Assembly: GCA_964620555.1 (NCBI GenBank)
Contig: CAZUGZ010000039.1
Span: 1-21,183, forward strand
Reading direction: 5' to 3'
Source of the DNA: JAPOQD01 sp964620555
Lineage (GTDB): Bacteria; Pseudomonadota; Gammaproteobacteria; Pseudomonadales; Halieaceae
DNA length: 21,183 nt
Shown here in pieces: positions 15,585-21,183 of this stretch. Position 1 is the stretch's first letter; each line of letters begins with the position of its first letter. The position numbers were made by a program, and so were the translations under genes. The notes under the pieces are model-generated. The model did not search any database and was not told where the DNA came from. It saw only the letters and a program-made list of their open reading frames with translations.

Positions 15585-15599
15585 TGGGTTACTCTGCTG

Positions 15600-17588
15600 A
15601 TGCCGGGACAATCCATTAAGCCACCGGGCCGGGTCGCAAACAAGCCGGCCATCCGCCCCGCTTCCCGCCGCACGCTGCCGGCCCCGATTTTGCCGGCCCT
15701 GCTGCTGCCGGCCCTGCTGCTGCCGGCCCCGGCGCCGGCGGAGGACGCCTTCTTCGAGCGGGAACTGGCCCTCAGCGCACAGGAACAAATGGACAGCCGC
15801 GGCATTCACAATGAGCTGCTGACCTCCTACCTGTACGACATCAGCATGGACAAGGCCATCAGCATCGAGGAAATGCCGATCAATCTGCCCTTTAACGGTC
15901 AGGGCCAGGGCTATATCAACACCAATTTTTTGATCCAGGAACTGATCGTCGACGACACCAAGCTGCGCGGCCCCTACTACGCGGAAAACGGCGATTTCAC
16001 CGGGGGCGGAGCCCTGCGGCTGGGTTATCAGCAGGCGCCCGACAGCCACCAGATCACCCTGGGGCTGGGAGAAGACTCCTACCAGCACCTGGTTGCCAAC
16101 GGCGCCCTGGACCTGGGTGCCTCCAGCCTGCTCTACGGCGTGGAGACCATCGGCCAGGACATCGACCCGAACCTGCGCAACTCATCGGCGGCGAACGGCA
16201 GTGACAACGCCGTGCTCAAGCTGTCGGGCGGCAACCGGCTGCGGGGCTACCAGGTCAATCTCATGGCCCACGAGGCAGACTGGAAATCGGAAAGCCCGCG
16301 GACCATCGATCGCGAGCGCCTGGAGGACGACAGCAGCGGTAGCCTGCTGGATGCGCTGGCCGACGAGGATTCCCACCGCTACAGCCTGTCGGCGAGCGGC
16401 TGGCGCAGCGATTCGAGAAAGCGCTGGTACTACAGCGGCTACCTCATCGATTACCGTTCGGTGCTCAACCTCGAATTCCTGACCGTGGACGGACGCAGCC
16501 TGCGCGTCGACCCGGTGCAGCGCCGCGACGAACGCACCGTGGTGGGCGGCAGCCTGTACCGCGACTGGTATTTTACCCGCTGGGGACACCAGCGGCTGGG
16601 GCTGGAGACCCGCGTCGACCGGCTCCGCAACGTGGGGCTCAGCGATGTCAATACGCGCACCGACGACCGCAACAACGGCGACGCCGACCTCTACACCGGA
16701 GCCCTGTTCTACCGCAATCAGCGCCAGTGGAACGAGTGGTTGCGCCACGAGTTCGGCCTGCGTCTGGACGCGCTGAAGATCAGCGCCGAACAGAACCTGG
16801 AACTGGATTACGACCGCAAATCCGACCACCGCTGGAACCCCAAGCTGTCGATCATCGCCAACCCCAGGGACAACCTCGAACTGTTCGTGCACGCCGGCCG
16901 GGGCAGCACCAGCACCGACGGGCGCTATTCCTACCGGGGGATCAACACCCGGCGCGGCGTCGACAATCCGCCGGAGAAGGTGCGGCCACTGACCGCGGTG
17001 GATGCCGTGGATGTGGGGTTCAGCGCCCGCCTGCCGGGTAACCGCGCCACCTTCAGTGCCAGTTGGTGGCAGCGCGAAGCCCGGAACGAGCTGGCGGCCC
17101 GCGACGCCCAGGTGGAACTTCGCCCCAGCAAGCGCAGCGGCCTGGAATTCGCCCTGCTGTATCAACCCACCGATAGAATCTACCTGGACCTGGGCGCGGT
17201 ATTCAGCCGCGCCCGGTTTACCGACGAAGACCCGCGGGGCAAACACATTCCCGGCAGCACCGAGAATCTGGCCACCCTGGTGCTCGGTTACCTGGGAGAC
17301 CGCTATTACGTAAATCTGGACACGCTGTACCTGGGCTCCAGCCCGTTCCTCGAGGACAACAGCGCGGAAACCGATTCGATCAACTCCACCAACCTCTACC
17401 TGGGCACCAGTATCGGCAACAATCTGACCCTGGAATTACAGGTGCTGAACATCGCCGACAACGACCGCAGCAACCCCCAGATTTCCTTTATCAACCGGGT
17501 GGCAGCCGCCGAGGCCTTCATAGAGGAATTCTATTTCAACCCCATCCCGGCCCGAACCCTGCGCTTCTACCTGCGCTATTACTTCTAG
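15600..17588 (+). CDS. TonB-dependent-receptor-like outer-membrane barrel with shortened plug
   Basis: This 662-residue protein has an unusual N-terminus: a basic stretch and a hydrophobic core PILPALLLPALLLP, with a likely cleavage near APA-EDA (47/48). Residues 75-135 match the second half of a TonB-receptor plug (MPINLPFNGQGQGYINTNFL and LRGPYYAENGDFTGGG). The preceding plug strands and any TonB box are absent. Residues 140-662 alternate amphipathic strands as in a 22-stranded barrel and end in FYLRYYF with a terminal Phe, the outer-membrane signature. The usual length is about 700-850. The ligand is unknown. The frame is intact, so it is not an obvious pseudogene. Confidence 0.85.
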   Translation: MPGQSIKPPGRVANKPAIRPASRRTLPAPILPALLLPALLLPAPAPAEDAFFERELALSAQEQMDSRGIHNELLTSYLYDISMDKAISIEEMPINLPFNGQGQGYINTNFLIQELIVDDTKLRGPYYAENGDFTGGGALRLGYQQAPDSHQITLGLGEDSYQHLVANGALDLGASSLLYGVETIGQDIDPNLRNSSAANGSDNAVLKLSGGNRLRGYQVNLMAHEADWKSESPRTIDRERLEDDSSGSLLDALADEDSHRYSLSASGWRSDSRKRWYYSGYLIDYRSVLNLEFLTVDGRSLRVDPVQRRDERTVVGGSLYRDWYFTRWGHQRLGLETRVDRLRNVGLSDVNTRTDDRNNGDADLYTGALFYRNQRQWNEWLRHEFGLRLDALKISAEQNLELDYDRKSDHRWNPKLSIIANPRDNLELFVHAGRGSTSTDGRYSYRGINTRRGVDNPPEKVRPLTAVDAVDVGFSARLPGNRATFSASWWQREARNELAARDAQVELRPSKRSGLEFALLYQPTDRIYLDLGAVFSRARFTDEDPRGKHIPGSTENLATLVLGYLGDRYYVNLDTLYLGSSPFLEDNSAETDSINSTNLYLGTSIGNNLTLELQVLNIADNDRSNPQISFINRVAAAEAFIEEFYFNPIPARTLRFYLRYYF

Positions 17589-17868
17589 GAGTCTGAGAGG
17601 AATGTTGGGGTAATTCACGAGATGCCGAGCCGGGCAACAGGAAGTGCCCGCCCTTCCTTGCATTTTGGCGGTATGATTCCCGAAATGTAAGGTTAATTGG
17701 CCCGCATGTCTCACCCAGTGGCCTTGACCTTGAATCCGGCATTCAGCAGCCTTCCACGTCAACCCGGTAAGGGACCGTGCGTTATAGAAACGGAGAGGGT
17801 TGCCCGACCCACCGTGATACTATGGTTGCAGTGACACACCATCATGTGAAGGCAGTGGAGAAGGCACC
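17589..17868. promoter_or_regulatory. Intergenic region upstream of the sigma-factor cassette
   Basis: This 280-bp gap lies between the barrel gene and the sigma factor. It contains a possible terminator near 17639-17666. I see no clear sigma-70 or ECF-type promoter pair, although a promoter for the cassette should be here. AT-rich words such as TTATAG (about 17779) and GATACTAT (about 17816) are weak candidates. Confidence 0.35.
17639..17666 (+). terminator. Possible weak terminator after the barrel gene
   Basis: A 6-bp stem, AGGAAG (17639-17644) with CTTCCT (17653-17658), has an 8-nt loop and is followed by TGCATTTT. The stem is short and the T-run is only four bases, so this is tentative. 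Confidence 0.3.
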
Positions 17869-18417
17869 TTGGACCAGCAAAGCGCAATGGACAGTTTTCT
17901 GCGCGATGTTGAACGCCGGGCCCTGCGGATGACGGAAATGGCCGTCGGCGGCCGGGACGACGCACTGGAGATTGTACAGGACAGCATGATGGGTCTGGTC
18001 AGGCGCTATGCCGACCGGCCCAGCGGTGAATGGAAGCCACTGTTTTATCGCATCCTGCGCAGCCGGATCAATGATTTTCACCGGCGCCGGGTGGTACGCA
18101 TGCGGGTCATGGCAAGGATGCCGCGGGTCCAGTCCAGTGTCGATGTTCCCGTGGCCGATCCGATGGAAACCGCCACCGCCGGGGAGCGTGAAAACCCGCT
18201 ACAGCGGTTGCAGCAGGTCGACGCCACGCGGCAGATGATTGCCGCCATCGAGCGCCTGCCAACCAGACAGCAGCAGACGTTCATGCTCCGGGCCTGGGAG
18301 GGTCTGTCGGTTGAGGATACCGCCAGAGCCATGGGTTGCAGCCAGGGTAGTGTGAAAACCCACTACTCGAGGGCACTGAAGAACCTGCAACAGCAGTTGA
18401 AGGATGTGAGGCCGTAA
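17869..18417 (+). CDS. ECF-like RNA polymerase sigma factor
   Basis: This 182-residue sigma-70-family factor has region 2 in about 12-75 (DALEIVQDSMMGLVRRY, WKPLFYRILRSRINDFHRRR). After a linker rich in D/E/T, it has region 4 in about 122-178 (IERLPTRQQQTFMLRAWEGL, VEDTARAMGCSQGSVKTHYS). Regions 1 and 3 are absent, as in ECF factors. The TTG at 17869 is preferred because GGAGAAGG lies 5-8 bp upstream; an ATG at 17887 is possible. It heads a cassette with a probable anti-sigma factor, a small exported protein and a DUF3106 protein, a grouping I recall from other Proteobacteria. The target promoters are unknown. Confidence 0.9.
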   Translation: MDQQSAMDSFLRDVERRALRMTEMAVGGRDDALEIVQDSMMGLVRRYADRPSGEWKPLFYRILRSRINDFHRRRVVRMRVMARMPRVQSSVDVPVADPMETATAGERENPLQRLQQVDATRQMIAAIERLPTRQQQTFMLRAWEGLSVEDTARAMGCSQGSVKTHYSRALKNLQQQLKDVRP

Positions 18418-18421
18418 CGGC

Positions 18422-18817
18422 ATGAAGGACAACACCGGCAGGGGCCAGCAGGCCGGACAGGATATCGAGGAACTCGCTCGCGAGGCGCTGGAGCAGAGTG
18501 TGGCGGCCATGAGCGCCGAAACCCTGTCGCGCCTGAACCGGGCGCGACAGCAGGCGCTGGCAAGCCGGGCCCGGCTCTCGTGGTGGCACGGCCGGCGCTG
18601 GTTGCCGGTCACCGGTGCTACCGGTGCGGCAGTGGCCATGGCCCTCGCTCTGGCCCTGCCCGGTGGCCTGTGGCAGGTGGCGCAACCCGCGGACCCGTTT
18701 CAGGTAATGCCGGAGTTCGCGGCCGAGGTCAGTCCGGCGGCGCTGGAGGACCCGAGCCTGCTGGAAGACCTGGAATTGATGTTGTGGCTGGTTGAAGTGG
18801 AGAAACATGCGAGTTAG
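18422..18817 (+). CDS. DUF3619-like single-TM protein, probable anti-sigma factor
   Basis: This 131-residue protein has a cytoplasmic-looking N-terminal helix (LAREALEQSVAAMSAETLSR), a basic WWHGRRW border and one membrane segment (about 62-82, TGATGAAVAMALALALPGG). A short acidic C-terminal part with LEDPSLLEDLELMLWLVEVE follows. The layout and the position directly after a sigma factor (4-bp gap) suggest an anti-sigma or DUF3619-type partner. No zinc-binding motif of the ZAS family is present. The stop overlaps the next start by 11 bp, so translation is probably coupled. The function is inferred from context only. Confidence 0.68.
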   Translation: MKDNTGRGQQAGQDIEELAREALEQSVAAMSAETLSRLNRARQQALASRARLSWWHGRRWLPVTGATGAAVAMALALALPGGLWQVAQPADPFQVMPEFAAEVSPAALEDPSLLEDLELMLWLVEVEKHAS

Positions 18818-19085
18818 GCAACTGGTTATCGCCACTAGCCTACTGGTATCCGCATCGATCAACGCCACCGGGGAGGAAGAGTTACCCCCGCTGGAGTTGC
18901 TGGGATTCATTGCAGACTTCAGCAACGAGCGAGAGGGGTGGGTGGACTCGGGGCTACTGGAGGAAATGTCCGCCTACGAGCAGGACAATGGGCAAGGAGC
19001 CGGGGAAACCGGGGAAGCCGGGACGGAAACGGAAACGGAAACGACAGCAGAGACAGTGAGACAACGGGATGACGGCCAGGAGTAG
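18807..19085 (+). CDS. Small acidic exported protein in sigma-factor cassette
   Basis: This 92-residue protein has an N-terminal signal-like segment (MRVRQLVIATSLLVSASINA) followed by LPPLELLGFIADF and GWVDSGLLEEM. An acidic, low-complexity tail contains TETETETT, encoded by ACGGAA repeats. I do not recognise a named family, though short ELLxFL...WVDP-type proteins occur between the sigma factor and DUF3106 genes in related bacteria. The ATG at 18807 is chosen because GGAG lies 5 bp upstream; a TTG at 18792 is the alternative. Role unknown, possibly an exported partner of the DUF3106 protein. Confidence 0.7.
   Translation: MRVRQLVIATSLLVSASINATGEEELPPLELLGFIADFSNEREGWVDSGLLEEMSAYEQDNGQGAGETGEAGTETETETTAETVRQRDDGQE
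19023..19043 (+). repeat. ACGGAA hexanucleotide repeat inside the small exported gene
   Basis: Three full copies of ACGGAA plus ACG encode the Thr-Glu run. Like the putA microsatellite, the 6-bp period keeps the frame when copy number changes. Confidence 0.85.
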
Positions 19086-19086
19086 A

Positions 19087-19602
19087 ATGACAGCGTGGGC
19101 AGCGGCCATCGGCCTGCTGTTGCTGTGTGCTGCCTGGCCCGCCCAGGGCGGCGACGACTATCGCTGGGAGCAGCTCAACAGCGGCCAGCGCCAGGCGCTG
19201 GCGCCCTACGCCCAGCGCTGGAACCAACTCACCCCCGAGCGCCGGGAACGGCTGGCCCGGGGCGCCGAACAGTGGAACCGGATGAGCGCACAACAACGGC
19301 TCGCAGTGAAGGAGAATTTCCGGCGCTGGCAGCAATTGCCGGTGGACAAGCAGCGCCAGTTGTCCGACAACTACGCGCGCCTGCACGCCCTGCCCAGCGA
19401 TATGCGGCAAATGGTGCAGAACAAGCATCAGTGGTTCCAGAATCTTCCCGATTCCCACCAGGCCGAAGCGCGCCAGCGCTGGCAGGCGATGACGACGGAA
19501 CAGCGCGATCAACTGCGCCAGCGCCTGTCCGCGATGACGACGGAACAGCGCAATCGGCTCATGAAGCAGGAACTGGGCCGCGGCATCATCCCCTCCCAGT
19601 AA
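19087..19602 (+). CDS. DUF3106 family exported protein
   Basis: This 171-residue protein has a signal peptide (TAWAAAIGLLLLCAAWPAQG). It then carries about six helical repeats with WxxLxxxQRxxLxxxxxxW spacing, such as YRWEQLNSGQRQALAPYAQR, WNQLTPERRERLARG and WQAMTTEQRDQLRQR. The last two share an exact 21-base DNA repeat (19486-19506 and 19531-19551). This matches the DUF3106 family, whose role is not established. The ATG at 19087 follows AGGAG by 4 bp; an earlier ATG at 19069 lies inside the previous gene. It probably closes the sigma-factor operon. Confidence 0.85.
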   Translation: MTAWAAAIGLLLLCAAWPAQGGDDYRWEQLNSGQRQALAPYAQRWNQLTPERRERLARGAEQWNRMSAQQRLAVKENFRRWQQLPVDKQRQLSDNYARLHALPSDMRQMVQNKHQWFQNLPDSHQAEARQRWQAMTTEQRDQLRQRLSAMTTEQRNRLMKQELGRGIIPSQ

Positions 19603-19608
19603 TTCCCC

Positions 19609-21087
19609 ATGACAGCAGCGGTCGTCACCCTGGGCGGGGTGTCCTACGCCTACCGCGCGCTGCCGGTATTGCACCAATTGGACTGGCAATTTCCTGCCGA
19701 TCAGCAATGGGCCTGCGTCGGTCCCAACGGGGCCGGCAAGACCACCCTGGCGGGCATTCTCAGTGGACAGCTTCACACGAGCTGTGGCGAACTGCGATTC
19801 GGGGCGGGAATTTCCCGCATCGGTTACGTCTGCTTTGAACAACAGCAGGCGCTGTGTGCCCGCGACCGGCAACGGGACGATTCGGAATTTCGCAGTGATG
19901 CCCAGGACCCGGGGACCACGGTGGAGCGGGCCATTCTCGGCACCCGGCAGCCGGACTCCCGCTTCGAATACTGGACTGGCCGTCTCCAGTTGGGGCGGCA
20001 TCTGCTGGGGCGCGGCATACGTTTCATCTCCACCGGGGAAATGCGCAAGACCCTGCTGCTGCGGGCGATTCTCGCGCAGCCACAGTTGCTGATTCTGGAC
20101 AATCCGCTGGACGGGCTGGACCTGGCCAGTCAACGGGAAATGGACAGGATTCTGCAGGAACTGCTGCAATCCGAACTGAAACTGCTGCTGTTGTGCCGCC
20201 AGTTGGAGGATATCCCCGCCGGCGTCAGCCACCTGCTGGTGCTCGACGGGGGGCGCAAACTGTGCGAAGGGCCGCGCCGGCAGGTGCTGGCCAGGCGGCA
20301 GGTACAGGCGCTGATGAACCCACCGGCGAGAACGCTGGGGCAGGTGCCGGCGGCGGCGCACCGCCCCTATCGCATCGACCGCTCGCTGCCGCTGCTGGAA
20401 CTGCGCCAGGTCGACGTCAGTTACGGCGAAGTGGAAGTGCTGCGCAAGCTCGACTGGGTGTTGCGGCCGGGGCAGCACTGTCACATCTCCGGGCCCAATG
20501 GCTGCGGCAAGAGCACCCTGCTGAGTCTGATCAACGGCGACAACCACAAGGCCTACGGCCAGGACATCACCCTGTTCGGGCAACGGCGCGGCAGCGGCGA
20601 AAGTGTGTGGCAGATCAAACAGAAGTACGGCCTGGTGGATACCCACGTGCACCTTGCCCACGCGCGCGGCATGAAAGTCATCGAAGTGGTGGTCTCGGGT
20701 TTTTTCGACAGCCTGGGGCTGTACGACGACTGGGGTGATCAACAGCACCATTGCGCCCGCCAGTGGCTGCGGGCGCTGGGGCTGGAGGAACTGGAACGGC
20801 AGCCGTTCGACGCCCTGTCCTTCGGCATGCAGCGCATGGTGCTGCTGGCCAGGGCCATGGTGAAATCACCGATCGTGCTGATTCTCGACGAACCCTGCCT
20901 GGGGCTGGACGGCTATCACCGGCGCAGCATTCTGGCGGCCCTGGAGCACATTGCCAGGCACTGCGATACCCACCTCATCTACGTCAGCCACTGCGCCGGG
21001 GAAATGCCCGCGTGCATCAATCAACGGCTGGAATTCGTTGCCGACGGCAACGGATTCACGGCAGTGACGCACGAGCGGGTGGATTAG
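19609..21087 (+). CDS. modF: Molybdate ABC ATP-binding protein ModF-like (double NBD)
   Basis: This 492-residue protein has two tandem ABC ATPase domains and no membrane part (E. coli ModF has 490). NBD1 has Walker A GPNGAGKT (38-45), signature STGEMRKTLLLRA (141-153) and Walker B LLILDNPLDGLD with N165 where the catalytic Glu is expected. NBD2 has Walker A GPNGCGKST (295-303), signature LSFGMQRM (403-410) and Walker B VLILDEPCLGLD (E428). The linker and FGQRRGSGESVW resemble ModF. It starts 6 bp after the DUF3106 stop. No molybdate permease genes are in the window, so the transport partner is unknown; an ABC-F-like or regulatory role remains possible. Confidence 0.9.
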   Translation: MTAAVVTLGGVSYAYRALPVLHQLDWQFPADQQWACVGPNGAGKTTLAGILSGQLHTSCGELRFGAGISRIGYVCFEQQQALCARDRQRDDSEFRSDAQDPGTTVERAILGTRQPDSRFEYWTGRLQLGRHLLGRGIRFISTGEMRKTLLLRAILAQPQLLILDNPLDGLDLASQREMDRILQELLQSELKLLLLCRQLEDIPAGVSHLLVLDGGRKLCEGPRRQVLARRQVQALMNPPARTLGQVPAAAHRPYRIDRSLPLLELRQVDVSYGEVEVLRKLDWVLRPGQHCHISGPNGCGKSTLLSLINGDNHKAYGQDITLFGQRRGSGESVWQIKQKYGLVDTHVHLAHARGMKVIEVVVSGFFDSLGLYDDWGDQQHHCARQWLRALGLEELERQPFDALSFGMQRMVLLARAMVKSPIVLILDEPCLGLDGYHRRSILAALEHIARHCDTHLIYVSHCAGEMPACINQRLEFVADGNGFTAVTHERVD

Positions 21088-21183
21088 CCCGCATATTTCA
21101 CCAACCTTCTGCTGCGAACGCCGATACCCTCGCTGTGACAGGGCGTGCTCCCTCCAGCCGCTTCGACATAGTGTCAACTATGC
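21088..21183. other. Window-end intergenic segment with a dispersed motif
   Basis: The first 27 bases (from GCCCGCA at 21087) match 24 of 28 positions of 11226-11253 upstream of argC (GCCCGCA, then TTTCACCAA-CTTCTG-TG). The last bases hold a 6-bp inverted repeat, CATAGT (21167-21172) and ACTATG (21177-21182), with a 4-nt loop. No gene is visible. This could be the outer edge of an insertion sequence that continues past the window. Confidence 0.4.

Overview
The window looks like a chromosomal segment of a GC-rich gammaproteobacterium, probably of the Pseudomonas/Cellvibrionales/Halieaceae sphere. The evidence is the 16S rRNA 5' end (a typical gammaproteobacterial sequence), an E. coli-type TyrS, a Mg-type HemB, and a gene order (16S, tyrS, M23 peptidase, anmK, erpA, bactofilin, argC, hemJ) that resembles the order I recall from Pseudomonas. 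The genus cannot be named from this sequence alone.

Layout: (1) 1-635, minus strand: the 5' part of a 16S rRNA gene, its leader with boxA/boxC-like signals and a near-consensus rrn P1-type promoter. (2) 722-5734: tyrS (-), a MepM-like murein endopeptidase (+), anmK (+), then erpA and a bactofilin gene (both -). Two of these act on peptidoglycan or its recycling products, and the bactofilin is a morphogenesis-type scaffold. A 22-bp tandem repeat starts directly after the anmK stop. (3) 6010-9531: a type-B-like PutA (proline to glutamate), with an Arg-Gly hexanucleotide microsatellite in its linker. (4) 9580-10060: a dense non-coding repeat array built on an ATGGGTGTCC core, with two hairpin units followed by tandem half-units and a 90-bp higher-order duplication. 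PutA and this array separate bactofilin from argC and look inserted. (5) 10153-15020: argC (-), then a 169-bp nested palindrome (MITE-like), then hemJ-hemL-hemB and a secreted TIMP/NTR-like protein (+), a tight tetrapyrrole cluster covering the glutamate-semialdehyde, ALA dehydratase and protoporphyrinogen oxidase steps. (6) 14997-17588: a CoA-type Nudix hydrolase (-) and a divergent TonB-receptor-like barrel (+) that lacks the first part of its plug. (7) 17869-19602: a four-gene cassette of an ECF-like sigma factor, a one-TM probable anti-sigma/DUF3619-like protein, a small acidic exported protein and a DUF3106 protein. (8) 19609-21087: ModF, a double ATP-binding-cassette protein. The last 96 bases carry a motif that also occurs upstream of argC and may be the edge of a mobile element.

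Most of the window is housekeeping. The parts that deserve a second look are the non-coding repeats (9580-10060, 11320-11488, 4667-4754), the plug-deficient receptor, the sigma-factor cassette and the PutA linker microsatellite. I found no CRISPR array, no recognisable defence system and no complete insertion sequence.
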